Assembly: GCA_947502505.1 (NCBI GenBank)
Contig: CANNAE010000004.1
Coordinates: forward strand, 326,339 to 390,338
DNA length: 64,000 nucleotides
Direction: 5' to 3'
Source of the DNA: an uncultured Planococcus sp.
GTDB lineage: Bacteria > Bacillota > Bacilli > Bacillales_A > Planococcaceae
The notes beneath the pieces are model-generated. The model searched no databases. It was not told the origin of the DNA and saw only the letters and a program-made list of their open reading frames with translations. Each line of letters starts with the position of its first letter. Positions within the stretch are counted from its first letter, which is position 1. Both the position numbers and the translations under genes were made by a program. This document shows positions 44,635-53,841 of this stretch, piece after piece.

Positions 44635-45435
44635 TTATTGGCTGCTGCGCATTCTTTCCGCTTCGGCTGCCGATTCGGCAAAGTACAGCATGGCCTTGAA
44701 TATTTCATCCCGCTCCGGTTCCTGCAGCAAATCGTGGTAGCAGAACGGCCATTCCTTGAAATGAAATTCATTCACAAGCTGTCTCGACAGCCATTTCCGC
44801 CCCGCTGCCGTCTGTGTGATCAAATCCCGCTGGCCCGCCTGGAGCATGACCGGGATATCCGCGAGCTGCATTTGTGCGGCTCTCTCCATATAGCCTTGCA
44901 ATTCCTTCCACCAGGCCGGCGAACTGAGCGACTGAATCGCTTGAGGCGAATTCGACGAGTCGTCCTGGAACTTGTGTCTCGTCAAATGGCGCAATTCGAC
45001 TCCGTGGTCGATTTTCCCTTTGCCGGTCAATTTGCTGAGGCCGGACAAGGCAAGTGCCGGCTTGCTTGGGGCTTTTTGCAGCTCGAACCAAGGAGAAGTC
45101 AGTATGGCGCCAGCCACGGGATAGCGCTGTTCTGACAGGGCATGGATGGCGATCGAAGCGCCAAGCCCGTGTCCAGAAAGGATGATCGGCAAACCCGTTC
45201 CCGCTGACAAGCGCAATAGTTCGGCAGCTGTCTTATCATATTCAAAAAAAGGTTCCCGGTGCACTGAATCAGGAGATGCCTGTGTGCCGTGGCCCGGCAA
45301 GTCTCCCATATAGACATGAAAGCCGTTCCTGCGCCATTTTTCGATTTGCCATGCATAGCGCTGATGTTCCTCATAGGCACTATGTATCAATACGACGACG
45401 CCTTTTGCCTCGCCTTCTGCTTGCCATTTCCACAT
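44635..45435 (-). CDS. YtpA-like alpha/beta hydrolase with nucleophile serine replaced by glycine
   Basis: A 267-residue alpha/beta-hydrolase-fold protein similar to B. subtilis YtpA, a lysophospholipase linked to bacilysocin. The N-terminus MWKWQAEGEAKGVVVLIHS, MGDLPGHGTQ and the C-terminal YHDLLQEPERDEIF align well with YtpA as I remember it. The nucleophile elbow reads LSGHGLGASIAIHAL: the GxSxG serine is Gly (codon GGG). The catalytic Asp (AGQRDLI) and His (YHDLL) remain. It may be a pseudo-hydrolase or use another residue. The start at 45435 has GGAGG 8 bases upstream. Confidence 0.85.
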   Translation of the reverse strand: MWKWQAEGEAKGVVVLIHSAYEEHQRYAWQIEKWRRNGFHVYMGDLPGHGTQASPDSVHREPFFEYDKTAAELLRLSAGTGLPIILSGHGLGASIAIHALSEQRYPVAGAILTSPWFELQKAPSKPALALSGLSKLTGKGKIDHGVELRHLTRHKFQDDSSNSPQAIQSLSSPAWWKELQGYMERAAQMQLADIPVMLQAGQRDLITQTAAGRKWLSRQLVNEFHFKEWPFCYHDLLQEPERDEIFKAMLYFAESAAEAERMRSSQ

Positions 45436-45535
45436 AACCTGCGCCTCCCTTATCCAGCTTGATCGATTGACCTTTTCCAATGTTTTGATACGATTAGAAC
45501 TAATTACATCTTATCAAGCTTAAAGGAGCTTTGCC

Positions 45536-46045
45536 ATGATCTATCCATATAAAGACAAATCACCAAAGATTGACAAATCGGCATTTATCGCTGATTTTGC
45601 GACCGTTACAGGCGATGTCACAATCGGCGCCCATTCATCGGTTTGGTTCAATACCGTCATCCGGGGTGACGTTGCACCGACTGTCATCGGGAAAAACACC
45701 AATATTCAAGACTTGTCGATGCTCCATCAAAGCCCTGACAATCCACTTATCCTAGAAGACGATGTCACGATCGGCCATCAAGTGACCTTGCACAGCTGCA
45801 CAGTCCGAAAAGGCGCATTGGTCGGCATGGGCTCGATCATTCTCGATGGCGCAGAGATCGGGGAAGGTGCTTTTATCGGCGCCGGAAGCCTTGTACCGCA
45901 AGGAAAAACAATTCCAGCCGGTACCCTTGCATTCGGCCGCCCGGCAAAAGTAGTGCGCGAATTAACTGAAGCGGACAAACAAGATATGGAACGCATTGTC
46001 CGGGAGTACGCGGAAAAAGCCGCCTATTATAAATCACTTCAATAG
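45536..46045 (+). CDS. gamma-class carbonic anhydrase-like protein (YtoA-like)
   Basis: A 169-residue left-handed beta-helix protein with hexapeptide repeats (IGAHSSVWFNTVIRGD, IGKNTNIQD, IGHQVTLHSC, VRKGALVGMGSI). The three metal-binding histidines of gamma carbonic anhydrases are in place (MLHQSPD, TIGHQ, TLHSC). Carbonic anhydrase activity is therefore plausible but many YrdA/YtoA proteins have not shown it. AAAGGAG lies 7 bases before the ATG. It is monocistronic, divergent from the YtpA-like gene and convergent with metK. Confidence 0.92.
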   Translation: MIYPYKDKSPKIDKSAFIADFATVTGDVTIGAHSSVWFNTVIRGDVAPTVIGKNTNIQDLSMLHQSPDNPLILEDDVTIGHQVTLHSCTVRKGALVGMGSIILDGAEIGEGAFIGAGSLVPQGKTIPAGTLAFGRPAKVVRELTEADKQDMERIVREYAEKAAYYKSLQ

Positions 46046-46080
46046 AAAAAGCAGGCGGAAAAATATCCGCCTGCTTTTTT
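46046..46080. terminator. bidirectional terminator between the carbonic anhydrase gene and metK
   Basis: GAAAAAGCAGGCGGA / TCCGCCTGCTTTTTT hairpin between convergent genes. Confidence 0.88.
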
Positions 46081-46081
46081 C

Positions 46082-47278
46082 TTATGCGTTCGCTTGTTGT
46101 TTCAAAGCATCCGCTTTGTCTGTGCGTTCCCACGGAAGATCGACATCCGTGCGTCCGAAATGGCCATAAGCCGCTGTCTGTTTGTAGATCGGGCGGCGCA
46201 GGTCGAGCATCTTGATGATGCCAGCTGGGCGCAAATCAAAGTTCGCGCGTACCAGTTCGATAAATTTGTCTTCGCTGACTTTGCCTGTACCGAACGTATC
46301 GACAGCAATCGATACTGGATGTGCAACGCCGATTGCGTAGGCAAGCTGCACTTCACATTTATCGGCAAGTCCGGAAGCCACGATGTTTTTCGCGACATAA
46401 CGGGCAGCATAGGCACCGGAACGGTCAACTTTCGTTGCGTCTTTACCGGAGAATGCGCCTCCGCCGTGTCTTGCGTAACCACCGTAGGTATCAACGATGA
46501 TTTTGCGGCCTGTAAGCCCTGCATCTCCTTGCGGCCCGCCGATAACGAAGCGGCCTGTCGGGTTGATGAAGTATTTCGTCTCTGCATCAAGCAATTCAGC
46601 CGGTACGACTTCATTGATGACATACTCCTTCAAGTTGCGTTGGATTTGCTCCAAAGAAACTTCCGGATGGTGCTGAGTCGAAATGACAATCGTATCGACA
46701 CGCACCGGTTGATTGTTTTCATCGTATTCAATCGTTACTTGCGTTTTGCCATCAGGGCGCAAATACGGCAAGATTTCTTCTTTGCGCACTTCCGCAAGGC
46801 GGCGCGCGAGTTTATGAGCCAGGCTGATCGGCAATGGCATCAATTCTTCTGTTTCGTTTGAAGCATAACCGAACATCAAGCCTTGGTCGCCTGCCCCGAT
46901 TTCATCCAATTCCTTATCGGTCATCTGGCCTTCACGTGCTTCAAGTGCCACGTTAACGCCAGCAGCGATATCCGCCGACTGCTCATCGATTGCCGTCAAT
47001 ACAGCGCTCGTCTCGGAGTCGAATCCGTATTTCGCACGCGTATAGCCGATTTCCTTAACGGTTTGGCGGACGACTTTCGGGATGTCTACGTATGTAGATG
47101 TCGTGATCTCGCCTGCGACAAGGACAAGTCCTGTCGTTACGGTTGTTTCGCATGCAACACGCGCATTTGGGTCTTCTGTTAGGATGGCATCCAGGATCGC
47201 GTCTGAAATTTGGTCGCAAATCTTATCCGGATGGCCCTCTGTTACTGATTCTGATGTGAATAATCGACGGTTTGTCAA
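46082..47278 (-). CDS. metK: S-adenosylmethionine synthase
   Basis: Makes SAM from methionine and ATP, 398 residues. Seen: [24 protein letters not shown] at the N-terminus (ATP-binding), the signature [12 protein letters not shown], and the second signature [19 protein letters not shown] near residue 270. The start is a TTG at 47278, because AAGGAGG sits 8 bases upstream and the family begins with this TNRRLFTSE segment. The longer frame would run into the riboswitch leader. Expression is controlled by the SAM riboswitch upstream. Confidence 0.97.
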   Translation of the reverse strand: MTNRRLFTSESVTEGHPDKICDQISDAILDAILTEDPNARVACETTVTTGLVLVAGEITTSTYVDIPKVVRQTVKEIGYTRAKYGFDSETSAVLTAIDEQSADIAAGVNVALEAREGQMTDKELDEIGAGDQGLMFGYASNETEELMPLPISLAHKLARRLAEVRKEEILPYLRPDGKTQVTIEYDENNQPVRVDTIVISTQHHPEVSLEQIQRNLKEYVINEVVPAELLDAETKYFINPTGRFVIGGPQGDAGLTGRKIIVDTYGGYARHGGGAFSGKDATKVDRSGAYAARYVAKNIVASGLADKCEVQLAYAIGVAHPVSIAVDTFGTGKVSEDKFIELVRANFDLRPAGIIKMLDLRRPIYKQTAAYGHFGRTDVDLPWERTDKADALKQQANA

Positions 47279-47420
47279 AAAAAGTTCCTCCTTATATCCT
47301 GCGAGATTGCTCTCGAAATTGATACGGTACTCGTTTTCCCATGTCAAGTCCGTTTCCGGTGATCGGAATTGAACTTCCAGCTTTTTCAGCCTGCACACGA
47401 GGATTAAGGGCATTCCATAA

Positions 47421-47459
47421 AAAAATCCCTTCTCTCATCTTCAAGCAATGAGGAAAGGA
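47421..47459 (-). terminator. riboswitch expression-platform terminator upstream of metK
   Basis: Minus-strand CCTTTCCTCAT / ATGAGAGAAGG stem followed by GGATTTTTTT, immediately after the SAM aptamer. Confidence 0.85.
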
Positions 47460-47482
47460 ATAATCATCATAAGCACCTTTCA

Positions 47483-47605
47483 CTCTTATCGTCCAAGGCA
47501 TTCGCCTTGCTTCAGGTTGGGCACCATCGCTGCATAAAACAGCAGGTTGCCGGGTTTCATTGGGCCTGCACCCTCCACCAGCTCGGAATAAGAGTATCCG
47601 TTCAA
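47483..47605 (-). ncRNA. SAM-I riboswitch (S-box) of metK
   Basis: The aptamer at 47483-47594 has P1 strands CTCTTAT / ATAAGAG, the conserved GGTGGAGGGTGCAGGCCC, ATGAAACCCGGCAACCTGC, and GGTGCCCAACCTG followed by the P4 hairpin AAGCAAGGCGAATGCCTT-like stem. A terminator and then the metK start lie downstream, so SAM binding should cause premature termination. All class-defining elements can be seen. Confidence 0.95.
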
Positions 47606-47611
47606 TTTCCC

Positions 47612-47640
47612 ATCATACGGAATGAGTCAAGCGCTGTCAA
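47612..47640 (-). promoter_or_regulatory. metK promoter
   Basis: TTGACA, 17 bases, TATGAT on the minus strand directly upstream of the S-box. Confidence 0.8.
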
Positions 47641-47717
47641 CGTTTTTAAGGGAAACGGTTGTCAGACTTTTAAGCATGCATCTTTTTCTACTATTGAATA
47701 AACACAAATCCTCAACA

Positions 47718-47745
47718 TTGACAGATTTCTAGTTATTAGTATAGA
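47718..47745 (+). promoter_or_regulatory. candidate pckA promoter
   Basis: TTGACA, 16 bases, TATAGA. A second possible -10 (TATACT, 47764-47769) lies closer to the gene. Confidence 0.55.
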
Positions 47746-47831
47746 CTAATCGCGGCAATGTGTTATACTAATGTTCGAATATACATCTTCCCCATTCATT
47801 TGGGAATAAACGAAAAGGAAGGTACATATAT

Positions 47832-49421
47832 ATGACTTCAGTGAACCTATCAAATGATTTGAAAGAGCTATTGAACGGCTCGAATATCAATACGCAATTG
47901 TCCGTTCCCCAATTGGTGGAAGCGGCTACATCCCGCGGGGAGGCCGTATTGACGCGTGAAGGCGCTGTCAAAGCGGAAACCGGCAAATACACAGGCCGTT
48001 CGCCTAAAGACAAGTATATGGTAGAAGAGGCGATTTCGAAAGATAAAATTGACTGGGGCAACGTCAACCGCCCGATTTCCTCTGAAATTTTTGAAAACCT
48101 ATATGCTAAAGTCATCAATCATTTGAAAGAGAAAGACGCTTTGTACGTCTTCAAAGGCTTTGCCGGCGCAGATCCAGAATCGCGCCTTGCGATTCAGACG
48201 ATCAATGAATATGCATGGCATAACCTATTCGCCCATCAATTGTTCATCCGCCCGACAGCGGAAGAACTGAAGACGCACGAAGCTGAATTCACTGTCGTTT
48301 ATGCCCCGACTTTCCACGCAGACCCAGCGGTGGACGGAACGGATTCCGAAACCTTCATCATCGTTTCGATGGAAAAGAAAATCATCTTGATCGGCGGGAC
48401 AGAATACGCAGGCGAGATGAAGAAGTCCATCTTCTCGATCATGAACTATATCCTTCCTGAAAAAGACATCCTGCCGATGCACTGCTCGGCAAACGTCGGT
48501 AAAAACGATGATGTTGCTTTGTTCTTCGGCCTTTCCGGCACAGGAAAAACGACGCTATCGGCTGATGAAGACCGCAAATTGATCGGTGACGACGAGCATG
48601 GCTGGTCCGATAACGGCGTCTTCAATATCGAAGGCGGCTGCTACGCGAAAACGATCAACCTGTCACGCGCTAACGAACCGCAAATCTTCGACGCTATCCG
48701 TTTCGGCTCGGTGCTTGAAAACGTCGTGGTCGATGAAGATACCCGCATCCCGGATTACGATGACGGCTCGCTGACTGAAAATACACGTGCAGCCTACCCG
48801 ATCGATGCCATCGATAATATCGTCGTCCCTTCTGTTGCAGGACACCCGAAAACGATCGTCTTCCTGACGGCTGATGCATTCGGCGTATTGCCTCCAATCA
48901 GCAAATTGACGAAAGAGCAAGCGATGTACCATTTCCTTAGCGGCTATACATCGAAACTTGCCGGCACAGAACGCGGCGTCACATCACCGGAAGCGACGTT
49001 TTCGACTTGCTTCGGCTCTCCATTCCTTCCGCTTCACGCGACTGTTTACGCTGAAATGCTCGGCGACAAAATTGATGAGCACGGTGCAGACGTCTACCTC
49101 GTAAACACGGGCTGGACGGGTGGCGTATACGGCGTCGGAAGCCGCATGAAACTATCGTACACCCGCACGATGGTCCGCGCAGCAATCCGCGGCGACTTGA
49201 ACGGCGTGGATATGGAACACGAATCAGTCTTCGGCTTGAATATGCCTAAAGAAATCCCTGGCGTGCCGACTGAAGTCTTGAATCCGCGCAACGCATGGGC
49301 CGATAAAGAAGCTTATGACCAAAAAGCACAGGAACTGGCGAAGAAATTCAAGGACAACTTTGAAAAATTCGGTACTGTGGATGCTGGCATCAGCCAAAAA
49401 GGCGGCCCTACCCATAATTAA
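47832..49421 (+). CDS. pckA: phosphoenolpyruvate carboxykinase (ATP)
   Basis: Gluconeogenic enzyme that converts oxaloacetate and ATP to phosphoenolpyruvate. 529 residues, typical for the ATP-dependent class. It has [12 protein letters not shown], the kinase-1a loop [15 protein letters not shown] (about residues 231-245), [18 protein letters not shown], and [27 protein letters not shown] lies upstream of the ATG. It is divergent from metK, as in B. subtilis, and ends at a strong terminator. Regulation by CcpN is known in B. subtilis, but I see no clear operator. Confidence 0.98.
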   Translation: MTSVNLSNDLKELLNGSNINTQLSVPQLVEAATSRGEAVLTREGAVKAETGKYTGRSPKDKYMVEEAISKDKIDWGNVNRPISSEIFENLYAKVINHLKEKDALYVFKGFAGADPESRLAIQTINEYAWHNLFAHQLFIRPTAEELKTHEAEFTVVYAPTFHADPAVDGTDSETFIIVSMEKKIILIGGTEYAGEMKKSIFSIMNYILPEKDILPMHCSANVGKNDDVALFFGLSGTGKTTLSADEDRKLIGDDEHGWSDNGVFNIEGGCYAKTINLSRANEPQIFDAIRFGSVLENVVVDEDTRIPDYDDGSLTENTRAAYPIDAIDNIVVPSVAGHPKTIVFLTADAFGVLPPISKLTKEQAMYHFLSGYTSKLAGTERGVTSPEATFSTCFGSPFLPLHATVYAEMLGDKIDEHGADVYLVNTGWTGGVYGVGSRMKLSYTRTMVRAAIRGDLNGVDMEHESVFGLNMPKEIPGVPTEVLNPRNAWADKEAYDQKAQELAKKFKDNFEKFGTVDAGISQKGGPTHN

Positions 49422-49426
49422 ACAAG

Positions 49427-49467
49427 TAAAAGACGAAGAGAAATGGTTCATTTCTCTTCGTCTTTTT
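49427..49467. terminator. terminator after pckA
   Basis: AAAAGACGAAGAGAAATG / CATTTCTCTTCGTCTTTT hairpin with T-run. Confidence 0.9.
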
Positions 49468-49520
49468 TATATTCTTTATTCACAGCCAGTGAAGCTTCTT
49501 GATGTCATGGCCATTTCAAG

Positions 49521-50309
49521 CTAGGTTCTTCGCTGTTCCTGTTCTTTCATCCACACCGTCAACGCTTTCGCAGTCTTGCGATTCGCCAATGGCGGGAAAA
49601 AATGCGTATACTCTGGGAAATACCAGGTTTCACACGGCTGCTGATTGAGCTGCAATGCTTGTTCCAACAGAAATGCTTGCTGGGGAGAAACATTATCATC
49701 TTTCATGCCGTGGATAATCAGGTAAGCAGCATCGCTTTCACCGATGCGCATTAAAGGATTACGTTCTTCAAATGCCGGAAGCGCGGTGTTCGGCGTGCCG
49801 CCAAATAGCCGTTTCATCATGCGGCGCATATCCAGCCGCTCTTTATATGTCAGCACCGTATCCGTGACGCCCGCCCAGGTCACGACAGAACAAATATCGT
49901 TTCTCAAAATGGCGGTCCACAGTGCCATGATGCCGCCTCTTGAAAATGCCAATAAATGCACGGGGCCTGGGCTGAATTTTTTCAGTACTTCCACGGCGTG
50001 GGCAGCATCATAGCGGTCTTCACCGGCAAATTCATCTTTGCCTTCACCGCCCCGGTTGCCCCGGTAATAAGGCGCAAAAACAGTAAATCCCATCCCCGCA
50101 AATTGCGCAATTCTTGCCGGCCTCACCATCCCGATAGACTGGATACCGCCGCGCAAATACAAAATCCCACTGCTGCTTGAAGCTGTTTTCGGCTCTGCCA
50201 GCAAACCTTTAATGCGCAAGCCCTCAGACCAATACGTCACTTCACGTAAACGCACGTGCGGATTCGGTGAAGGATACCACCTCACAGATTCAATGTCCCC
50301 ATTTTTCAA
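49521..50309 (-). CDS. ytmA: alpha/beta hydrolase, prolyl-oligopeptidase-like (YtmA-like)
   Basis: A 262-residue alpha/beta hydrolase. It has ILYLRGGIQSIGMVRP near the oxyanion region, the nucleophile elbow LLAFSRGGIMALW with Ser present, Asp in HGMKDDNVS, and His in YFPEYTHFFPP. So the catalytic triad looks complete, unlike the YtpA-like protein 5 kb away. The start is a TTG at 50309 with AAGGTG 7 bases upstream, overlapping the end of ytkD by 20 bases. B. subtilis YtmA is the likely counterpart. The substrate is unknown. Confidence 0.88.
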   Translation of the reverse strand: MKNGDIESVRWYPSPNPHVRLREVTYWSEGLRIKGLLAEPKTASSSSGILYLRGGIQSIGMVRPARIAQFAGMGFTVFAPYYRGNRGGEGKDEFAGEDRYDAAHAVEVLKKFSPGPVHLLAFSRGGIMALWTAILRNDICSVVTWAGVTDTVLTYKERLDMRRMMKRLFGGTPNTALPAFEERNPLMRIGESDAAYLIIHGMKDDNVSPQQAFLLEQALQLNQQPCETWYFPEYTHFFPPLANRKTAKALTVWMKEQEQRRT

Positions 50310-50748
50310 CAGTCTTCACCTTCTCTATAATCGCTTCCATTCCCGCATCACGCATGAGGAAGCTGTAATTTTCATCGACCGCAAGCTTCGGAACCAGCAC
50401 AGGTCCGTCCGTCTCCATCCACTCGACTTTTTTCATGTCTTGGATAGCGGCCAAAAATACGGTCTTGCTAAAAGGCGTATCCGTATAAACGGTATACTCC
50501 GCAAGCCATTCCAATTCGTTTGCGATCGCCCCGGTTTCTTCATACACTTCACGCTTTGCCGCTTGTTCCAGCGACTCCCCCGGTTCGGCTTTGCCCCCGG
50601 GGAATTCAAGGCCGCGCACGGAATGCCTGGTCAATAGCCAATCCCCTCTATACTTCCCGATGACCAGCACATGCCGGCTTTCGATCTGCGGCTGCCCTTT
50701 TTCAAAAGATAGGCGGCAATTACATCCATTCAAGTCCTTATACTCCAT
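50290..50748 (-). CDS. ytkD: NUDIX hydrolase YtkD-like
   Basis: A 152-residue NUDIX hydrolase. The Nudix box GGKAEPGESLEQAAKREVYEETGAI is complete, with the REVYEE metal-binding glutamates. In B. subtilis YtkD hydrolyses nucleoside triphosphates, including oxidised guanine nucleotides, and can act as an RNA 5'-pyrophosphohydrolase-like enzyme. The ATG at 50748 has GGAGG 7 bases upstream. It is followed by ytmA with a 20-base overlap and lies just after dps, a pairing that fits oxidative-damage protection. Confidence 0.9.
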   Translation of the reverse strand: MEYKDLNGCNCRLSFEKGQPQIESRHVLVIGKYRGDWLLTRHSVRGLEFPGGKAEPGESLEQAAKREVYEETGAIANELEWLAEYTVYTDTPFSKTVFLAAIQDMKKVEWMETDGPVLVPKLAVDENYSFLMRDAGMEAIIEKVKTVEKWGH

Positions 50749-50770
50749 CGAACATCCTCCCGGCTTCAGA

Positions 50771-50801
50771 AAAAGCGTACAACCGGCTATCGGTCGTACG
50801 C
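50771..50801 (-). terminator. dps terminator
   Basis: Minus-strand GCGTACGACCG / CGGTTGTACGC stem followed by T5, between dps and ytkD. Confidence 0.75.
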
Positions 50802-50815
50802 CCATTTCCTCTATT

Positions 50816-51262
50816 CTACTTCTTTTCGCCGAGAAATGCAGACAGCATCCAAGAATGCTTCTCTAAGTTTTGATGGATGGCATTGAACATGTCCTCTGTC
50901 ATGTCATCGCCATCTGCTGCCGCGAGTTCCATGCCCTTTTTCAGGGATTTCATGATCTTGTCATAATCGGAAACGATGGTATCGACCATCTGCTCTGCGC
51001 TTTCGCTGCTTGTTGCTTCATCGACTACCGACAATTCAAGCTGCTCTTTCATCGTGGCTACAGGCTTGCCGCCAAGTGCCAGCAGGCGTTCCGCAATTTC
51101 ATCCATATGAAGCGTTGCCTCGTTGTATAGTTCTTCGAATTTCACATGCAGTGTAAAGAAAGATGGCCCTTTGACATACCAGTGGAAATTATGTAGTTTC
51201 GTATAGACGACTGACCATGTAGCGACTTGTACGTTTAGTTCTTCATTCAATGCTGTTGACAC
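50816..51262 (-). CDS. dps: Dps-family ferritin-like DNA-protection protein
   Basis: A 148-residue four-helix Dps/MrgA-type protein forming dodecamers that oxidise and store iron. The ferroxidase residues are visible in [27 protein letters not shown] and [16 protein letters not shown]. The C-terminal [19 protein letters not shown] is typical of the Bacillus stress forms. Upstream on the minus strand is GTTTAT-N14-AGGTAA, only a poor sigma-B match, plus AT-rich half-sites that could bind PerR; neither is convincing. Confidence 0.94.
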   Translation of the reverse strand: MSTALNEELNVQVATWSVVYTKLHNFHWYVKGPSFFTLHVKFEELYNEATLHMDEIAERLLALGGKPVATMKEQLELSVVDEATSSESAEQMVDTIVSDYDKIMKSLKKGMELAAADGDDMTEDMFNAIHQNLEKHSWMLSAFLGEKK

Positions 51263-51373
51263 AATTCATCACTCTCCATTTTTTGATAAGTTCCTATACT
51301 TTATAATTACCTCTAAAAGCCCTACAATAAACATCAACGAACCGTAACCAAATTAGAAAGAAGTGGAATCACA

Positions 51374-51604
51374 ATGAAAACCGCATTAGTCAAGCTGTTC
51401 CGTTTCTATCAACGTTTCATCTCCCCCCTGTCACCGCCGAGCTGCAGGTTCTATCCAACTTGCTCTCATTACGGGATCGAAGCAGTAGAAAAGCACGGAG
51501 CCCTAAAAGGCGGATATCTCGCAATGCGCCGTATATTGAGCTGCCACCCGTTCCATAAAGGCGGAGTGGATTTTGTCCCGGAAGAATGGCCCCCTAAGAA
51601 ATAG
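51374..51604 (+). CDS. yidD: YidD, membrane protein insertion efficiency factor
   Basis: A 76-residue YidD protein with the family signature [48 protein letters not shown] and GGVDFVPE. It is a peripheral inner-face membrane protein thought to help YidC-dependent insertion. Length and cysteine positions are normal. It is divergent from dps and is followed about 100 bases later by the zinc-binding lipoprotein gene, which has its own promoter. Confidence 0.95.
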   Translation: MKTALVKLFRFYQRFISPLSPPSCRFYPTCSHYGIEAVEKHGALKGGYLAMRRILSCHPFHKGGVDFVPEEWPPKK

Positions 51605-51615
51605 GCGGGTTTTTC

Positions 51616-51644
51616 TTGTGTTCAAAGAGATTCTATTGTATGAT
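51616..51644 (+). promoter_or_regulatory. candidate promoter of the zinc-binding lipoprotein gene
   Basis: TTGTGT, 17 bases, TATGAT, about 70 bases before the start codon. Confidence 0.55.
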
Positions 51645-51657
51645 TCTAAGAGTCATC

Positions 51658-51678
51658 AAAACGTAACGATTACATTTT
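51658..51678 (+). promoter_or_regulatory. Zur-like operator (10-1-10 inverted repeat)
   Basis: AAAACGTAAC-G-ATTACATTTT: two mismatched pairs out of ten, close to the Zur box form AAATCGTAAT-N-ATTACGATTT. It starts about 14 bases after the -10 box, over the expected initial transcribed region. Confidence 0.5.
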
Positions 51679-51710
51679 ATAATCTACAGGAAACTCGGAG
51701 GGACATTTTT

Positions 51711-52745
51711 ATGAAGAAATTAGCAGCATTATCTGGAATAGCACTTATCTCATTGCTTGCCGCATGTGGCAGCACGGAATCCGATAGCGGCGCTGAAGGC
51801 GAAGCAACAGAAGGTAAGCTTGATGTCTATGCAACGGTTTATCCGCTCGTCTATTTCACTGAACGCATCGGCGGTGAACGCGTGGATGTCAAATCGGTAT
51901 ATCCGGCTGGCGCCAACGAACACAGTTTTGAGCCGACCCAAAAAGACATGATCAATATGGCAGACGCTGACTTGCTCCTTTATGTCGGATTAGGCCTCGA
52001 AGGCTTTATCGACAGTGCACAGGACACCTTGCAAAATGAAGACCTTCAATTTGTCGCAACCGCAGATGGCATCTCCGATGAACAACTCGAAGCCGCGGCA
52101 GCTACACATACCGAAGACGAGCATGGCGAAGATGAAGATGCGCAGGGGCTTGAAGAAGAAGGACATGATGAAGAAGGCGAAAGCCACGAAGATGAAAGCG
52201 GACACGAAGGGCATGACCACGGCTCCACCGACCCGCACGTATGGATTTCCCCTGTATTAAGCCAGGAACTCGCCGCTTCTGTCCGTGATTCCCTAATAGA
52301 GCAAGACCCACAAGGCGCAGAACAATTTGAGGAAAATTACGAAGAGCTCGTCGCAGAACTCGAAACGCTCGATGAATCCTTCCAAAATCTGAACACAAAA
52401 GTCGAACGCGATACCTTTTTCGTGTCACACGCGGCTTTTGGCTATCTGGCCGAACCTTATGGATTTGAACAAGTCGCCGTCGCAGGATTGAATAGCCAAG
52501 ATGAACCGTCCCAGAAAGAATTGACGGAAATCGTCGACATGGCTCGCGAGAAAGACATCCAATACATCGTCTTTGAGCAAAACGTCTCCTCGAATTTGAC
52601 GGAAGTCATCCAAAAGGAAGTCGGGGCCGAAGCGATCGAAATGCATAACCTCGGTGTGCTGACTCAAGAAAACATCGACAACGACGAAACGTATTTCACT
52701 TTGATGGAAAAAAACCTTCAAGCACTTGAAACGGTCTTGAAATAG
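51711..52745 (+). CDS. znuA: zinc ABC transporter substrate-binding lipoprotein (ZnuA/AdcA-like)
   Basis: A 344-residue cluster A-I metal-binding protein. The signal peptide with lipobox LLAAC lipidates Cys19. N-terminal DVYATVYPLVYFTERIGGE and PAGANEHSFEPTQKD carry the first metal histidine. An acidic, His-rich loop (about residues 130-172, EDEHGEDEDAQ ... HEGHDHGS) is typical of zinc, not manganese, binding members, and TDPHVWISPV and FVSHAAFGYLAEPYG complete the site. I chose the ATG at 51711 with GGAGGGA upstream. No permease or ATPase gene adjoins it; a terminator follows directly. Confidence 0.92.
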   Translation: MKKLAALSGIALISLLAACGSTESDSGAEGEATEGKLDVYATVYPLVYFTERIGGERVDVKSVYPAGANEHSFEPTQKDMINMADADLLLYVGLGLEGFIDSAQDTLQNEDLQFVATADGISDEQLEAAAATHTEDEHGEDEDAQGLEEEGHDEEGESHEDESGHEGHDHGSTDPHVWISPVLSQELAASVRDSLIEQDPQGAEQFEENYEELVAELETLDESFQNLNTKVERDTFFVSHAAFGYLAEPYGFEQVAVAGLNSQDEPSQKELTEIVDMAREKDIQYIVFEQNVSSNLTEVIQKEVGAEAIEMHNLGVLTQENIDNDETYFTLMEKNLQALETVLK

Positions 52746-52746
52746 C

Positions 52747-52777
52747 AAAAACTCGCCGGCTATCCGGCGAGTTTTTT
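52747..52777. terminator. bidirectional terminator between znuA and menC
   Basis: AAAAACTCGCCGG / CCGGCGAGTTTTT hairpin abutting the menC stop. Confidence 0.88.
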
Positions 52778-53841
52778 TATATATTCAGCCTATACCCGAT
52801 TCCTGGGCGTTCGCTTAGTTTGATTTCCCCGTGCTCCACGCGGATTTCTGGATCCACGATATCTGTCTGCCAAAAATGGCCGGAGTCTGAAAAATCACCT
52901 GTCAGTTTGATCTCCGGCAACGAAGCTAGCGCCAGATTATGCGCTTTTGATATACCGAATTCGATCATGCCGCCGACCCACATCCCGATTTGTTCATTTG
53001 TGCAGAACTCGACGATTTTCAAAGTTTCCGCCCAGCCGCCAAGACGCCCCATTTTCAAGACGATGATATCCCCCGCCTGCTGCTCTGCCATACGCTTCAC
53101 ATCTTCCAAGCCGTGAATGCTTTCATCGAGGCAAATAGGCGTTTTCATGTTCGACCGCGCCATCCGGTGTGCTGCCCATTGCTGTTCACCGTAAGGCTGT
53201 TCAATCAATGCAAATCCAGCTTGATCAAATACCAGCAACGCCTCCAGCTCCAAGCCTGAAAAACTGCCATTGGCATCGGCATAAAAAGAGATCCCGGCAT
53301 TTGCCTCTATAAGATTTTTCAGTTCGATGGGATCAGAAGCAGGTGAAATTTTCAATTTGATGCGCCGGTATCCACGCTCGATGGCCAATGCTACGTTTCT
53401 GCCCAGCTCATGGGCATCCCCGGCGACTACCACACCGGCCGGGACCGGCTCCTGGATCCCGCCGACAAATTCATACAGCGGCATGCCTTTTCGCTTGGCG
53501 AATAAATCCCAGACAGCCATCTCCAAAGCGGCTTTCGCCATATGGTTGCCTTTTACTTTGGCAAATAGCCGCGCTGCATCAGCAGGATGTTCCAACAACT
53601 GTCCCTTAAGCAGCGGGCTCAACACGGACTCCATGATAAACCGGCTGCCGGTTACGGTCTCTTCAGTGTACCAGGGCGTATCAAACGCCACACATTCCCC
53701 GTAGCCTTCTTGCTCATCCTCATCCTGGACGATCGCCACTGTCGCTTCCCGTTCCACTACTTTTTGCAAGACGGTGACAAATGGCTGGTTCAACGGCTTT
53801 TTCACGGCTTGGAATCTAATGTCCGCGATCTTCACAGCCAT
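52777..53841 (-). CDS. menC: o-succinylbenzoate synthase
   Basis: Enolase-superfamily dehydratase making o-succinylbenzoate for menaquinone, 354 residues. The family markers are GYGECVAFDTPWYTEET at the N-terminal capping domain, KLKISPASDP with the catalytic Lys, YADANGSFSG with the metal Asp, LIEQPYGEQQW, CLDESIHG and VLKMGRLGG. It matches the Bacillus-type MenC/N-acylamino acid racemase subgroup. Its start overlaps the menE stop by 10 bases. Last gene of the men cluster. Confidence 0.94.
   Translation of the reverse strand: MAVKIADIRFQAVKKPLNQPFVTVLQKVVEREATVAIVQDEDEQEGYGECVAFDTPWYTEETVTGSRFIMESVLSPLLKGQLLEHPADAARLFAKVKGNHMAKAALEMAVWDLFAKRKGMPLYEFVGGIQEPVPAGVVVAGDAHELGRNVALAIERGYRRIKLKISPASDPIELKNLIEANAGISFYADANGSFSGLELEALLVFDQAGFALIEQPYGEQQWAAHRMARSNMKTPICLDESIHGLEDVKRMAEQQAGDIIVLKMGRLGGWAETLKIVEFCTNEQIGMWVGGMIEFGISKAHNLALASLPEIKLTGDFSDSGHFWQTDIVDPEIRVEHGEIKLSERPGIGYRLNI

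Noticed and set aside
47640..47680. cre-like GGGAAACGGTTGTCA between metK and pckA
   Set aside because: It fails at several fixed consensus positions outside the central AAACG, so chance similarity is likely.
51285..51330. PerR box or sigma-B promoter in front of dps
   Set aside because: Only half of a PerR-type site is visible and the sigma-B match has a poor -10, so neither is listed as a feature.
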